From Furfurilactobacillus milii (GTDB lineage Bacteria; Bacillota; Bacilli; Lactobacillales; Lactobacillaceae): a stretch of 64,000 nt of DNA. Numbering within the stretch: position 1 is the first letter of the stretch; the number at the start of each line of letters is the position of its first letter. The DNA lies in contig NZ_JAIWJF010000005.1 in NCBI RefSeq assembly GCF_021654115.1, positions 124,001 to 188,000 of the forward strand, given 5' to 3'. A model generated the notes under the pieces. That model saw only the letters and a list, made by a program, of their open reading frames with translations, did no database searches and had not been told where the DNA came from. The position numbers and the translations under genes were made by a program. Below are positions 1-11,117 of the stretch, piece after piece.

Positions 1-1133
<1,133 letters not shown>

Positions 1134-1191
1134 CAGTACAGACTAGCTTGACCTGTTTGTATTGATCCCAGCAGGGAGGATTTGGATTAAG

Positions 1192-2334
1192 GTGAAAAAG
1201 TTTCGTATTGTGGCCGCATTGTTATCTACCATGATGTTATTGGCAGCCTGTGGTAACCTCGACAGCACATCAAGTAGTTCGACAACACCGACTACCAGTA
1301 AAAAGAAGGTTCAAACAACTGGTCAAACCAACAGCAATAATTATCAAGGGGTAATCAAGGATGGACATTATTTGACGAGTGCTGCCCGTGGTGTCACCAA
1401 TGATCAAGACAATAACACCATGAACCTGAAGAGTTTTGAAAGTGGCTTATTAAATGTCTCTAAGAAGGAATTTAAGCCAAGTAAGTATATTTTTCAGGAA
1501 GGTCAGTATTTGTCTACGTCAACTGTTCAAAAATGGGTTGAGCGTAAGTCAAACGATAATCCTACGGGATTAAACCCTGTTGATAACGGTCAAAAGGATG
1601 CAAATAAACGGAATCCGCTGTATTTACAGACTATTGAAGAACAGGACTACATGACGCAGGATGGCGATAATTTATCCTTGTCTGGAATGACCATCGGAAT
1701 CGGTTTAAATTCCGTTGATTACTACACCAAGGAAAAATATGGTGCTCAGTATTCAACAAATATTTCCGATGAGCAAATGACGACTCAGGGCCGTGCAATT
1801 GCAGCAGAAGTATTAAAACGCGTGCGTGCGACTAAGGGCGTTGGCAAAGATGTGCCAATTGTGATTGCTTTGTACAAGCAGGCTTCTGATGACAGTTTGG
1901 TTGGTGGCACGTTCTTCTCATATAGTGTTAATGACGGGAACAATATCAGTTCCTGGCAGAACATCAATCAACGCAACGTGGTCTTCCCGTCTGCTGGTGG
2001 CTCCAGTACGTCAGGCACCAGTAATGATGAGAGCAACTTTGAAAACTTTAAGACTCAGATTCAAAACTTCTTCCCGAACCTCAGTGGTGTGACCGCTCAG
2101 GCACAATACCAAGACGATAATTTAGCTGGTATGAATGTCACGATTACAACGCAATTTTATAGTCAGACAGAGATTATTAGCTTTACCCAGTACTTGGCTC
2201 AAGTAGCGCCGAAATACTTGCCATCTGGAGTCCCAATTGATATAACGGTTCAATCAACGGATGGCGTTCAGTCGTTCCTGAGTCGTGATTCGGGACAGAC
2301 TAAATTTTCAACACATGTTTTTGGATCCTATTAA
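1192..2334 (+). CDS. camS: CamS family sex pheromone lipoprotein
   Basis: Predicted surface lipoprotein of the CamS family (precursor of the cAM373-type pheromone in enterococci and staphylococci); its role in lactobacilli is unknown. I place the start at GTG 1192 because GGGAGGA lies at 1174-1180 and the protein then begins MKKFRIVAALLSTMMLLAACG, a type II signal peptide with lipobox LAAC. The in-frame TTG at 1162 precedes that ribosome site. After the lipid cysteine comes a Ser/Thr-rich linker, then the CamS domain to residue 380. Probably co-transcribed with ligA and ended by the strong terminator just downstream. Confidence 0.93.
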   Translation: MKKFRIVAALLSTMMLLAACGNLDSTSSSSTTPTTSKKKVQTTGQTNSNNYQGVIKDGHYLTSAARGVTNDQDNNTMNLKSFESGLLNVSKKEFKPSKYIFQEGQYLSTSTVQKWVERKSNDNPTGLNPVDNGQKDANKRNPLYLQTIEEQDYMTQDGDNLSLSGMTIGIGLNSVDYYTKEKYGAQYSTNISDEQMTTQGRAIAAEVLKRVRATKGVGKDVPIVIALYKQASDDSLVGGTFFSYSVNDGNNISSWQNINQRNVVFPSAGGSSTSGTSNDESNFENFKTQIQNFFPNLSGVTAQAQYQDDNLAGMNVTITTQFYSQTEIISFTQYLAQVAPKYLPSGVPIDITVQSTDGVQSFLSRDSGQTKFSTHVFGSY

Positions 2335-2355
2335 CAAAAATGAATAATTGACCAA

Positions 2356-2396
2356 CCGCCATAACACAGAACAAAGCCTGTGTTATGGCGGTTTTT
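2356..2396 (+). terminator. Rho-independent terminator after camS
   Basis: Perfect 14-bp stem (CCGCCATAACACAG at 2356-2369 with its complement at 2378-2391), 8-base loop, then TTTTT. It ends the ligA-camS transcript. Confidence 0.93.
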
Positions 2397-2508
2397 GTAT
2401 TGAAATGACAGAAAGATCATTAAGTTTGCGCTAGGCTATTTTATTTTCGATCAAAAGAGCTAAAATGAGTTGGTGGTTCCAGATTATAAAAGTCGAGGTA
2501 GTTGTACG

Positions 2509-4536
2509 ATGAATGCGAACACAAGAGCTAAGGTCAGTCGGGCAGGCATTTTTATTACGTTGGGGATCGTCTACGGAGATATTGGTACTTCGCCATTGTA
2601 TGTTATGAAAACGATTCTTGGCGATAATGGCGGACTGTCCGCCACGACGCCGGAATTAGTGATTGGGAGTATTTCACTTATTTTTTGGACAGTGATGTTA
2701 CTCACAACTGTGAAGTATGTGCTTATTGCACTTAATGCCACCAACCATGGTGAAGGCGGTATCTTTGCACTTTATACACTGGTAAGGCGTCAAGCTAAGT
2801 GGTTACTTTATCCGGCATTGATTGGTGGTGCTGCATTGCTTGCGGATGGGATGTTGACACCAGCTGTGACAGTAACAACCTCAATTGAAGGACTAAAGGG
2901 GATTGTTTTTCATCATTGGGAACCCGTTCAAAATCAGGCTGACGTCATTTTTATCACCGTTGTAATTTTATCGATTTTATTTGTGATTCAGCGCTTTGGA
3001 ACCAAAACGATTGGGCATGCTTTCGGTCCGATTATGACCCTTTGGTTTACATTTATTGGTGTTGTTGGTTTAGTGAATTTGTTGCCAGACCTGGCCATTT
3101 TAAAGGCATTAAATCCTTACTATGCCATCAGCGTGCTGACAAGCCCAGATAATAAGGTTGGTATTTTTATTCTTGGGAGTGTCTTTTTGGCAACTACTGG
3201 GGCCGAAGCGCTGTATTCAGATGTTGGTCATGTTGGCAAGGCAAACATTGATGCAAGTTGGCCGTATGTCTTTGTGTGTTTGATGCTTAACTATTTTGGC
3301 CAGGGCGTTTGGGTGATTCAACACGCTCATGAGGCCAATTTGGGACAAGCAGTGGACTTTAATCCCTTTTTTGAACTTTTACCAGGCGACTGGCGTTTTG
3401 TCGGGATTGTGCTGGCAACCTTGGCTGCCATTATCGCATCGCAAGCGCTGATTACCGGTTCGTACACATTAGTTGCAGAAGCAGTACGGTTAAAATTATT
3501 ACCACGATTGAAGATTAATTACCCAACGCTTCAGCACGGGCAAATATACGTACCGGCCGTGAACGGTATTTTGTGGATTGCCTGTGTCGGAATAGTTTTC
3601 TTTTTCAGAACTTCTGCGCATATGGAAGCCGCGTATGGGTTAGCCATTACTGTGACAATGTTGATGACGACACTCTTGCTGTTCCAGTATTTACGGTTAC
3701 GGCATGTGAACGTTGTGTTGACTTGGTTGATGGTTTTATTCTTTGGCAGTTTGGAAACCATGTTCTTCCTGTCATCGATGGTTAAATTTGTTCATGGTGG
3801 TTACGTGACAGCCATTTTGGCTGGTTTGATTTTGTGTGTCATGTTTATTTGGTATTACGGCAATAAAATTCGTGATCGCGATGAGTTTGAGTCCGGCTAT
3901 GTGGATTTAGATGATTATAAGGACCAGTTAGTTGCGTTGAGCAAAGACGAAAACTACCCAACGTTTGCGACCAATTTAGTTTACATGGCTAAGGTAAAGC
4001 CGGGCCATATGATTAAAAAAGAAATGCTCTATTCAATTTTGGACAAACGCCCGAAACGCGCGCAAGCGTATTGGTTTGTGACAGTTAACGTTACAGATGA
4101 GCCGTACACGGCTAAATATGATGTCGATATGATGGGTACGAATAATGTTATTAACGTTCAACTTTACCTTGGTTTTCGTCGTGAACAACGGGTAAATGTC
4201 TATTTACGCGCGATCGTTCACGAGCTAATTGAGAGCGGTGATTTGCCGGCTCAACCGCAAACTTATACGATGCAAAAGGGCCGCAATGTTGGGGACTTCA
4301 GCTTTGTTGTCATTCAAGAAGAGCTGTCACCGGAAACACGAGTCAAACCATTTGATCGCTTTATTATCCAAGCGCGGGTGACCCTTCAAAATTGGACCAG
4401 TACGCCGGCAACATGGTTTGGACTGGAATTTTCGGATGTTGTTGTCGAGCATGTGCCACTGATTCTCGGACGCCGGCGCCGGCCATTTTTACGGCGCATC
4501 AAACAACAACATACGGATAGCGCAGATCGACAGTAG
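2509..4536 (+). CDS. kup: KUP/HAK family potassium uptake protein
   Basis: Proton-coupled K+ importer of the cytoplasmic membrane. Start chosen at ATG 2509, behind GAGG at 2495-2498; the longer in-frame TTG at 2470 lacks a site. The protein of 675 residues opens with the family signature YGDIGTSPLYVMK, has about 12 hydrophobic segments to about residue 440, and a hydrophilic cytosolic C-terminal domain. KUP proteins of lactic acid bacteria are known to be inhibited by c-di-AMP; no riboswitch is visible in the short leader here. It is inserted between camS and gatCAB and is a single-gene unit bounded by the camS terminator and the gatC promoter region. Confidence 0.95.
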   Translation: MNANTRAKVSRAGIFITLGIVYGDIGTSPLYVMKTILGDNGGLSATTPELVIGSISLIFWTVMLLTTVKYVLIALNATNHGEGGIFALYTLVRRQAKWLLYPALIGGAALLADGMLTPAVTVTTSIEGLKGIVFHHWEPVQNQADVIFITVVILSILFVIQRFGTKTIGHAFGPIMTLWFTFIGVVGLVNLLPDLAILKALNPYYAISVLTSPDNKVGIFILGSVFLATTGAEALYSDVGHVGKANIDASWPYVFVCLMLNYFGQGVWVIQHAHEANLGQAVDFNPFFELLPGDWRFVGIVLATLAAIIASQALITGSYTLVAEAVRLKLLPRLKINYPTLQHGQIYVPAVNGILWIACVGIVFFFRTSAHMEAAYGLAITVTMLMTTLLLFQYLRLRHVNVVLTWLMVLFFGSLETMFFLSSMVKFVHGGYVTAILAGLILCVMFIWYYGNKIRDRDEFESGYVDLDDYKDQLVALSKDENYPTFATNLVYMAKVKPGHMIKKEMLYSILDKRPKRAQAYWFVTVNVTDEPYTAKYDVDMMGTNNVINVQLYLGFRREQRVNVYLRAIVHELIESGDLPAQPQTYTMQKGRNVGDFSFVVIQEELSPETRVKPFDRFIIQARVTLQNWTSTPATWFGLEFSDVVVEHVPLILGRRRRPFLRRIKQQHTDSADRQ

Positions 4537-4650
4537 GCAAGTCGAGATGTGTTTGTTGAAAAAATTAATTATGACAATTAAGGGGCTGAATAGGCCATTA
4601 TTTTTGTCGCGATTATTTAGAGAAGAACACAAACTTACCGCGCTTTGTCG

Positions 4651-4656
4651 TATAAT
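4651..4656 (+). promoter_or_regulatory. Candidate -10 element for gatCAB
   Basis: Perfect TATAAT 42 bases before the gatC start. No convincing -35 hexamer lies 16-18 bases upstream, so this is only a likely promoter. Confidence 0.4.
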
Positions 4657-4697
4657 GTTAGAGATAGTGACAACTTTTTACAGAAAGAGGGATGGGC

Positions 4698-5009
4698 ATG
4701 GCAGAAGAACCAATTTCACGTGCTGAAGTTGAGCACGTTGCCGAACTGGCAAAACTTTCGTTGACCGATGAACAGGCCAGCAAGTTTACTAGTCAACTGG
4801 ACGAAATTATTACCATGATTGATGGTTTGAACGAGGTCAACACAGATGATGTGAAGCCGACAACCAACATGGCCGACGCGACTGCAATTTTACGTGAAGA
4901 CGTTGCAGTGAACGCCCACCAAAAAGATGCGTTAATTAACGAAGCTCCTGAAACCGAAGATGGTTTTATTAAGGTGCCCGCAATTATTGACGAAAGTGAG
5001 GACGCCTAA
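4698..5009 (+). CDS. gatC: Aspartyl/glutamyl-tRNA amidotransferase subunit C
   Basis: Small subunit that stabilises the GatCAB transamidosome, which makes Gln-tRNA (and/or Asn-tRNA) from misacylated Glu/Asp-tRNA. About 103 residues with the typical start [15 protein letters not shown]. Two ATGs lie at 4692 and 4698; the ribosome site AGAAAGAGG ends at 4690, which leaves one base to the first and seven to the second, so 4698 is preferred. The stop overlaps the gatA start (TAATG). Confidence 0.95.
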   Translation: MAEEPISRAEVEHVAELAKLSLTDEQASKFTSQLDEIITMIDGLNEVNTDDVKPTTNMADATAILREDVAVNAHQKDALINEAPETEDGFIKVPAIIDESEDA

Positions 5010-6478
5010 TGACACAACAGTTTGATAATTTAACTGAGCTTCATCAAGCGCTCGTTAATAAAGACTTATCTGCCACTGAATTAACGCAACAAACGCTAAC
5101 TAATATTCATGATCATGAAGACGCCTTAAATGCTTATGTGACGGTGAACGATGATGAAGCATTGGCACAGGCGAAACAGGCTGATGAAAGCGGAATTGAT
5201 GCGGATAACGTCTTTTCTGGTGTGCCGGTTGCATACAAGGATAACTTAACGACTAAGGGCTTGCTGACAACAGCCGCTTCTAAAATCCTGTACAACTTTA
5301 AACCTGTATATGATGCAGATGTTGTGACGCGTTTACGCGCTGCTGGCGCCGTTACAATTGGGAAAACCAACCTGGATGAATTTGCCATGGGTGGCTCAAC
5401 TGAAACTTCTTACTTCGGGACTGTTCATAATCCTTGGGATACAACTAAAGTGCCCGGCGGTTCTTCGGGTGGTTCTGCAGCTACGGTTGCGGCTGGCGAT
5501 GTGCTAGCTGCTCTGGGTTCTGACACTGGTGGTTCAATTCGCCAACCGGCCGCTTTCAACGGAATCGTTGGTTTGAAGCCAACGTATGGCCGCGTCAGCC
5601 GTTGGGGATTGATTGCGTTTGCGTCATCATTAGACCAAATTGGTCCAATGACCCAGAACGTGACGGATGCCGCTGCTATGATGAATGTGATTGCGGGTCG
5701 TGATGAACGTGACGCCACTTCATCCAGCAAAGAAGTGCCGGACTATGTGGCTGGTTTGTCTGGCGACATCAAGGGCTTAAAGATTGGTGTGCCTAAGGAA
5801 TTCCTTGGTGAAGGAATCGACGAAGGCGTTCGTGATCAGATTAAGACCGCGATTAAGAAACTTGAAGCGTTGGGTGCAACAGTGGATGAAGTTAGTTTGC
5901 CACACAGTACCCACGGAATTCAGGCTTACTACATTCTTGGACCGTCTGAAGCGTCTTCAAACTTACAGCGGTTTGACGGAATTCGTTATGGATACCGCAC
6001 ACCAAATGCTAAGAATTTGGAAGAACTGTACGTTAAGACCCGTTCCGAAGGATTTGGTGATGAAGTTAAACGCCGGATTATGTTAGGAACCTTTGCATTA
6101 TCTGCTGGTTCATTCGATGCGTTCTTTATGAAAGCGGCTAAGATTCGGACACTAATCATTGAAGACTTTAAGAAAGTGTTCGATGATTACGATGTCATTG
6201 TCGGACCAACTGCACCAACACCGGCCTTTGGTATTGGTGCCGAAACTAAGGATCCGATGACGATGTACATGAACGACATGTTGACGGTTCCTGCTAACTT
6301 GGCTGGTCTGCCTGCCGTTTCAGTGCCTGCTGGCTTGGTAGATGGTCTACCGGTTGGTTTACAAGTCATTGGCCGTCCATTTGATGAAAGTCGCGTTTTG
6401 AACACAGCGTTTGCGTTTGAACAGAACACGACATTCCACGAATTGAAGCCATCAATGAGCAAAGGAGGGCGTGCTTAA
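5009..6478 (+). CDS. gatA: Aspartyl/glutamyl-tRNA amidotransferase subunit A
   Basis: Amidase-signature glutaminase subunit of GatCAB, 489 residues, normal length. The Ser-cis-Ser-Lys triad is visible: the Lys in VAYKDNL, the Gly/Ser-rich loop GGSSGGSAA and the nucleophile region [12 protein letters not shown]. Translationally coupled on both sides by TAATG overlaps with gatC and gatB. Confidence 0.97.
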   Translation: MTQQFDNLTELHQALVNKDLSATELTQQTLTNIHDHEDALNAYVTVNDDEALAQAKQADESGIDADNVFSGVPVAYKDNLTTKGLLTTAASKILYNFKPVYDADVVTRLRAAGAVTIGKTNLDEFAMGGSTETSYFGTVHNPWDTTKVPGGSSGGSAATVAAGDVLAALGSDTGGSIRQPAAFNGIVGLKPTYGRVSRWGLIAFASSLDQIGPMTQNVTDAAAMMNVIAGRDERDATSSSKEVPDYVAGLSGDIKGLKIGVPKEFLGEGIDEGVRDQIKTAIKKLEALGATVDEVSLPHSTHGIQAYYILGPSEASSNLQRFDGIRYGYRTPNAKNLEELYVKTRSEGFGDEVKRRIMLGTFALSAGSFDAFFMKAAKIRTLIIEDFKKVFDDYDVIVGPTAPTPAFGIGAETKDPMTMYMNDMLTVPANLAGLPAVSVPAGLVDGLPVGLQVIGRPFDESRVLNTAFAFEQNTTFHELKPSMSKGGRA

Positions 6479-7905
6479 TGAATTTTCAAACGACGATTGG
6501 ACTAGAAGTCCACGTTGAACTTAAAACGAATTCAAAGATTTTTAGTCCGTCACCCGTTGAGTTTGGGGACAACCCTAATGCCAATACTAATGTGATTGAC
6601 TGGGGATATCCTGGTGTTTTACCAACGCCCAACAAAGGGGTAGTGGAATACGGTATGCGCGCGGCTTTGGCCCTTCATGCTAAGATCAATCAGCATACGC
6701 ACTTTGATCGGAAAAACTACTTCTATCCAGATAACCCCAAGGCTTATCAAATTTCACAATCAGATGTGCCATTAGCACAAAATGGTTGGATTGAAATTGA
6801 CGTGGACGGTAAGAAAAAGAAAATCGGGATCGAAGAGATGCACATTGAGGAAGATGCGGGTAAAAACACGCATAATCCTAATGGGTATTCCTACGTCGAT
6901 TTAAACCGTCAGGGGACACCATTGATTGAAATTGTGTCGAAGCCTGACATTGCTTCACCTGATGAAGCCTACGCTTACCTTGAGACTTTGCGTCAACGAA
7001 TTCAGTTTACTGGTGTTTCTGACGTGAAGATGGAAGAAGGTTCCATGCGTGTCGATGTCAATATTTCGATTCGCCCTTATGGAACGGACAAGTTTGGGAC
7101 AAAGACAGAACTGAAAAACTTGAACTCCTTCAACTATGTGAAGAAGGGCCTTCAGTTTGAAGAACAACGTCAGCAACGTGTTTTATTGTCTGGCGGTCAA
7201 ATTCAACAGGAAACACGTCGTTACGATGAAGCTTCTAACGAAACCATCCTGATGCGTGTTAAGGAAGGTGCGGATGATTACCGTTACTTCCCAGAACCAG
7301 ATATTCCTAACGTTGAAATTGCGGATGACTGGATCAAACAGATCGAGGAAACGATGCCGGAAATGCCAGAACGTCGTCGCCAACGCTATGTTGATGACCT
7401 TGGTTTGACTGACTATGACGCCATGGTGCTGACACAGACCAAGGAAATGTCTGACTTCTTTGAGGCGGCCGTGGCACAAGGTGCAGACGCTAAATTGACG
7501 TCAAACTATCTGCAAGGGGACGTTAACGCCTATCTGAATGATAATCATTTGGATCTGCAAGATACGAAATTGACGCCAGACCACTTGGCCGGCATGATCA
7601 AGTTGCAAATGGATGGTACGATTTCATCCAAGATGGCTAAAAAGGTCTTTAAGGCGATCATGGATGGTGAGGAACCAAATGATTATGTCAAAGCACATAA
7701 CCTGGTTCAATTGTCAGATCCAGCTCAATTGCAGCCGATTATCGATGGTGTGTTGGACGCTAATGCCCAATCGATTGAAGACTTTAAGAATGGTAAAGAT
7801 CGTGCTGTTGGCTTCTTAGTTGGTCAGATTATGAAGCAAACACACGGGCAGGCTAATCCGAAGATTGTTAACAAGTTGTTAATGACTTCATTGAATGCGC
7901 GTTAA
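6478..7905 (+). CDS. gatB: Aspartyl/glutamyl-tRNA amidotransferase subunit B
   Basis: tRNA-binding kinase subunit of GatCAB, 475 residues, full length. Shows the family start [13 protein letters not shown], the [16 protein letters not shown] block and the [10 protein letters not shown] motif, followed by the helical and YqeY-like tail ending in LLMTSLNAR. The start overlaps the gatA stop; ribosome site AAAGGAGGGCG lies in the end of gatA. Confidence 0.97.
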   Translation: MNFQTTIGLEVHVELKTNSKIFSPSPVEFGDNPNANTNVIDWGYPGVLPTPNKGVVEYGMRAALALHAKINQHTHFDRKNYFYPDNPKAYQISQSDVPLAQNGWIEIDVDGKKKKIGIEEMHIEEDAGKNTHNPNGYSYVDLNRQGTPLIEIVSKPDIASPDEAYAYLETLRQRIQFTGVSDVKMEEGSMRVDVNISIRPYGTDKFGTKTELKNLNSFNYVKKGLQFEEQRQQRVLLSGGQIQQETRRYDEASNETILMRVKEGADDYRYFPEPDIPNVEIADDWIKQIEETMPEMPERRRQRYVDDLGLTDYDAMVLTQTKEMSDFFEAAVAQGADAKLTSNYLQGDVNAYLNDNHLDLQDTKLTPDHLAGMIKLQMDGTISSKMAKKVFKAIMDGEEPNDYVKAHNLVQLSDPAQLQPIIDGVLDANAQSIEDFKNGKDRAVGFLVGQIMKQTHGQANPKIVNKLLMTSLNAR

Positions 7906-7940
7906 ACGATTGTTATTTTAATCAGAAGCGGTTAAAATTA

Positions 7941-7969
7941 AACCTCGTTGTGAACCTTACAACGGGGTT
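7941..7969 (+). terminator. Hairpin after gatB, weak terminator
   Basis: An 11-bp stem (AACCTCGTTGT with ACAACGGGGTT, one wobble) 36 bases after gatB. There is no run of T behind it, so it may be an attenuator or processing hairpin that lets some transcription through to dgkB. Confidence 0.5.
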
Positions 7970-8033
7970 TGTACATAGCATTAAAATTATTAAACGGAAT
8001 GACTAAGACAGTTTGCAGTGGAGGCAATGAAAC

Positions 8034-9053
8034 ATGGGACAACGCGCACGGGTCATCTACAACCCAACGTCAGGACGCGAAGCACTCAAAAGAGATTTAA
8101 TCGATATACTGAACGTCTTTGAACAGGCCGGTTACGAGACTAGTGCGTATGCGACCACACCAGAGCCGGATTCAGCTAAAAATGAGGCGCATCGTGCTGC
8201 CCTAGAAGGGTTTGATCTAGTGGTGGCAGCCGGTGGTGACGGGACGATTAACGAAGTCGTCAACGGAATTGCCGGACTTGAGAAGCGGCCTAAAATGGCG
8301 ATTATTCCAGCTGGTACCACTAATGACTACGCTCGGGCATTGCGGATTCCACGTGATGAGCCATTGAACGCTGCTAAAGTTGTGCTTAAGAATCAAACCG
8401 TGAAGATGGATATCGGTCAGGCTGGCGAAACGTACTTTATCAACATCGCTGGTGGCGGTTTGTTGACTGAACTGACATACGATGTGCCATCGGATATGAA
8501 GACGATTTTTGGTTACCTTGCATACTTGGTTAAGGGTGCTGAATTATTACCGCAAATTAAACCGATTCAAATGTCGATTGAGTACGACGATGGTAAGTTC
8601 GAAGGTGAAGCTTCGATGTTCTTATTGGGATTGACGAATTCAATCGGTGGGTTCGAACAAATTGTGCCCGATGCATCGCTTGATGATGGTAAATTCAGTT
8701 TGCTCATTGTCAAAACGGCCAGCATGCCACAACTGTTGCGGCTGATGACACTAGTCTTAAACGGTGGCCGACACATTAATGATCCGTTGGTCATTTACAA
8801 GAAGACCAGCAAAGTGATTGCTAAGCCACTTAACTCCGACCGGATGATGATTAATTTGGACGGGGAATACGGTGGTGATGCGCCGATGACGTTCATTGAT
8901 CACAAACAGCACATTGAAATGTTTGCTGATTTGGATGCGATTCCCGATGAACAGTTGACCGGTGAGGACCGGGCCATCGAAGAAGATGCCCGGAAGTTTG
9001 TTGAGGAAGTTGACAAGTTGCCAGAAGGTCAGACAGACGACACAAAAAAATAG
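8034..9053 (+). CDS. dgkB: Diacylglycerol kinase (lipid recycling)
   Basis: Soluble DagK/DgkB-type lipid kinase that phosphorylates diacylglycerol released by lipoteichoic acid synthesis, returning phosphatidate to phospholipid synthesis. 339 residues. The N-terminal catalytic fold starts RARVIYNPTSGRE and carries the nucleotide motif VAAGGDGTINEVVNGIAG, with PAGTTNDYARAL further on; the C-terminal half is the usual beta-sandwich. ATG 8034 follows GTGGAGG at 8018-8024. A charged tail of about 35 residues is not part of the conserved fold. Downstream of gatCAB, as in most lactobacilli. Confidence 0.93.
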   Translation: MGQRARVIYNPTSGREALKRDLIDILNVFEQAGYETSAYATTPEPDSAKNEAHRAALEGFDLVVAAGGDGTINEVVNGIAGLEKRPKMAIIPAGTTNDYARALRIPRDEPLNAAKVVLKNQTVKMDIGQAGETYFINIAGGGLLTELTYDVPSDMKTIFGYLAYLVKGAELLPQIKPIQMSIEYDDGKFEGEASMFLLGLTNSIGGFEQIVPDASLDDGKFSLLIVKTASMPQLLRLMTLVLNGGRHINDPLVIYKKTSKVIAKPLNSDRMMINLDGEYGGDAPMTFIDHKQHIEMFADLDAIPDEQLTGEDRAIEEDARKFVEEVDKLPEGQTDDTKK

Positions 9054-9066
9054 TGATGTATCTCAG

Positions 9067-9100
9067 CAGCGGGTTCGCTTAAATGTGGATCCGCTGTTTT
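9067..9100 (+). terminator. Terminator after dgkB
   Basis: CAGCGGGTTC (9067-9076) pairs with GGATCCGCTG (9087-9096), a 10-bp stem with two wobbles, followed by TTTT. Confidence 0.75.
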
Positions 9101-9124
9101 GCACTTCTTTTAAGTGAGTTGGCA

Positions 9125-9133
9125 TGCTATACT
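9125..9133 (+). promoter_or_regulatory. Extended -10 promoter element for rlmD
   Basis: TGCTATACT matches an extended -10 (TGnTATAAT with one change), 92 bases before the rlmD start and just after the dgkB terminator. No clear -35. Confidence 0.45.
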
Positions 9134-9224
9134 AGTTTGGTTCGAAAATTTTACAGCGGACTGTTTTTGTTCGTTTAAAAAATTCCGTTGAGTGACCGTC
9201 GCAAAAGTCGAAAGGAAATAATTA

Positions 9225-10592
9225 ATGAAATTCAAAGCACCAGTTGCTAAAAACCAAGAGTATACAGGCGATATTATCGACCTAACCTATCAAGGGATGG
9301 GTGTCGCTAAGATAGAAGATTTTCCGATCTTTATTACGAACGCATTGCCTAATGAAAAAGTTGTATTTGCAGTAACCAAAGTGGCGAAAACATACGCTTT
9401 CGGCCGAGTCGTTAAGTTTATCGAAAAGAGTCCGCAACGTGTTGATAGTGTCAATGTGACTTACACCCAAACTGGGATTGCGCCCCTGCAACACTTGAGT
9501 TACGAAGGTCAATTGGCCTTCAAACAACACCAAGTGGTTGAATTGTTAAAGAAGTCACACCTGGATATTGATGTTGCCAAGACGGTGGGGATGGAGACGC
9601 CTTATCATTATCGTAACAAGGCGCAAGTGCCGGTTCGTGAGATCAATGGTCAAATCGAAACTGGTTTTTACAAACGTGGCTCTCACACGGTTGTGCCAAT
9701 TGAGGATTTCTATATTCAGGATCCTAAAATTGACGAAGCCATTATTGTCGTGCGTGATCTCTTACGTCGTTTCCATCTGGACGCGTATGATGAAACTAAC
9801 AACACCGGTGTGATTAAAACCATCATGGTGCGTCGAGGCTATTACAGTCACGAAATGATGATTGTCATTGTTACGCGGACACATAAATTGTCGATGGTGA
9901 ATGAATTAGTTGCTGAAATCACGAAGGCTTTGCCAGAAGTGAAGAGCATCATTCAAAATGTTAATCCACAACAAACGAACGTATTGTTAGGTGACACGGA
10001 TCGAATTCACTTCGGTAGTCCCGTCATTCATGACCAATTGATGGGGTTGACGTTTGAAATTTCAGCTCACTCATTCTACCAAGTTAACCCACAGCAAACG
10101 GAAAAACTGTATCAATTTGCTATCGATAAGGCACAGTTAACGGGTGAAGAGACTGTCATTGACGCTTACTGTGGTATCGGCACAATCTCTTTGGCGGTGG
10201 CCAAGCATGCTAAACATGTGTATGGTGTTGAAATGGTTAAAACGGCCATCAGTGACGCCAAGACCAATGCTAATTTGAATCACATCGATAACGTTGACTT
10301 TGTTGTCGGCAAAGCTGAAAACCAAATGGCACGGTGGCAAGAAGCCGGCTTGAAAGCGGACGTTATCATGGTTGATCCACCACGTAAGGGGCTGGCACCA
10401 GAATTCATCGAAGCTGCCACGGCTGTTAAACCGAGTCGCGTTGTTTACGTCAGCTGTAACCCAGCGACGTTGGTTCGTGATATTCAAGTGTTCATGGATC
10501 ACGGCTATCACGTTGATGGCGACATTCAACCAGTGGACCAGTTCCCACAAACAACTAGCATTGAATGTGTTGTCAGTTTGGTGAAGGACTAA
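9225..10592 (+). CDS. rlmD: 23S rRNA (uracil-5-)-methyltransferase, RumA/RlmD family
   Basis: SAM-dependent m5U methyltransferase, 455 residues. A TRAM domain lies at the N terminus (residues ~10-65), followed by the methyltransferase fold with the SAM motif DAYCGIGTISLAVA, the substrate motif MVDPPRKGL and the catalytic cysteine in YVSCNPATLVRD. The [4Fe-4S] cysteines that usually precede LQHLSYEGQL are missing: this stretch reads NVTYTQTGIAPLQHL, with no cysteine. Start ATG 9225 follows AAAGGAAA. Lactobacilli usually have two paralogues, so whether this is RlmD- or RlmCD-like is not settled. Confidence 0.92.
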   Translation: MKFKAPVAKNQEYTGDIIDLTYQGMGVAKIEDFPIFITNALPNEKVVFAVTKVAKTYAFGRVVKFIEKSPQRVDSVNVTYTQTGIAPLQHLSYEGQLAFKQHQVVELLKKSHLDIDVAKTVGMETPYHYRNKAQVPVREINGQIETGFYKRGSHTVVPIEDFYIQDPKIDEAIIVVRDLLRRFHLDAYDETNNTGVIKTIMVRRGYYSHEMMIVIVTRTHKLSMVNELVAEITKALPEVKSIIQNVNPQQTNVLLGDTDRIHFGSPVIHDQLMGLTFEISAHSFYQVNPQQTEKLYQFAIDKAQLTGEETVIDAYCGIGTISLAVAKHAKHVYGVEMVKTAISDAKTNANLNHIDNVDFVVGKAENQMARWQEAGLKADVIMVDPPRKGLAPEFIEAATAVKPSRVVYVSCNPATLVRDIQVFMDHGYHVDGDIQPVDQFPQTTSIECVVSLVKD

Positions 10593-10603
10593 TTGAATAC
10601 TGA

Positions 10604-10656
10604 CAAATGAAAAATGGCAGTTCAACAATTTGTTGAGCACTGCCATTTTTCATTTG
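10604..10656. terminator. Strong terminator after rlmD
   Basis: Perfect 17-bp stem: CAAATGAAAAATGGCAG at 10604-10620 pairs with its complement at 10640-10656, with T-rich and A-rich flanks allowing termination in either direction. Confidence 0.85.
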
Positions 10657-10770
10657 CATTACGATAATAATAGATGATTAGAATCTTGTTGACTGTGAAT
10701 AATACGCAATCAATCTCTTTGGAATTATAGAGAACATATCCCATTAATTAAGTTATCATTAGAAAACACC

Positions 10771-10799
10771 TTGACTTTAATGAAAATCGAGTGTAGATT
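10771..10799 (+). promoter_or_regulatory. Promoter of the metE T-box transcript
   Basis: TTGACT (10771-10776), 17-base spacer, TAGATT (10794-10799). This puts the transcript start near 10806, just ahead of the T-box leader. Confidence 0.6.
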
Positions 10800-10805
10800 C
10801 AAGTC

Positions 10806-11076
10806 ATTGAAAACGTATTGATGAGAAAAGTAATCTTTAACCAACGAGATAGAGAGCTTGCAGGGTGGGAACAAGTCACGCGGTGAAAGATGAACAATGG
10901 CCTCTAAACGGTGCCGCTGAACCTTAATGGCAAAGTGACAACGACCAGCAGTCGTTATCCTGCTACCGTATGAAAATGTACGGGATAAGGTTACAAGTGT
11001 GAGCTTGTGACAAAATTAAGGTGGTACCACGAACGGTAGCTTCGTCCTTTTTGTAGGATGAAGCTACCGTTTTTTT
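10806..11076 (+). ncRNA. Methionine T-box leader
   Basis: Cis-acting tRNA-sensing leader controlling metE-metF by transcription antitermination. The T-box core TTAAGGTGGTACCACG lies at 11016-11031. The terminator is a 14-bp stem, 11034-11047 with 11056-11069, followed by TTTTTTT. Stem I begins in AGATAGAGAGC and closes on CCTCT; the specifier triplet just before this 3' strand, after GAACA, is ATG at 10897-10899, which matches methionine. Uncharged tRNA-Met would pair with the specifier and the antiterminator bulge, letting RNA polymerase reach metE when methionine is scarce. Leader ends about 40 bases before metE. Confidence 0.93.
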
Positions 11077-11117
11077 GTCGATTATCAAAAGCATTTAAAC
11101 GAGAAGGAGTGTCATAC

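Noticed and set aside
7941-7969. Confident terminator after gatB
   Set aside because: Good stem but no T run; kept only as a weak call.
10137-10646. 169-residue open frame opposite rlmD
   Set aside because: Antisense shadow of a well-conserved gene; no start signal.
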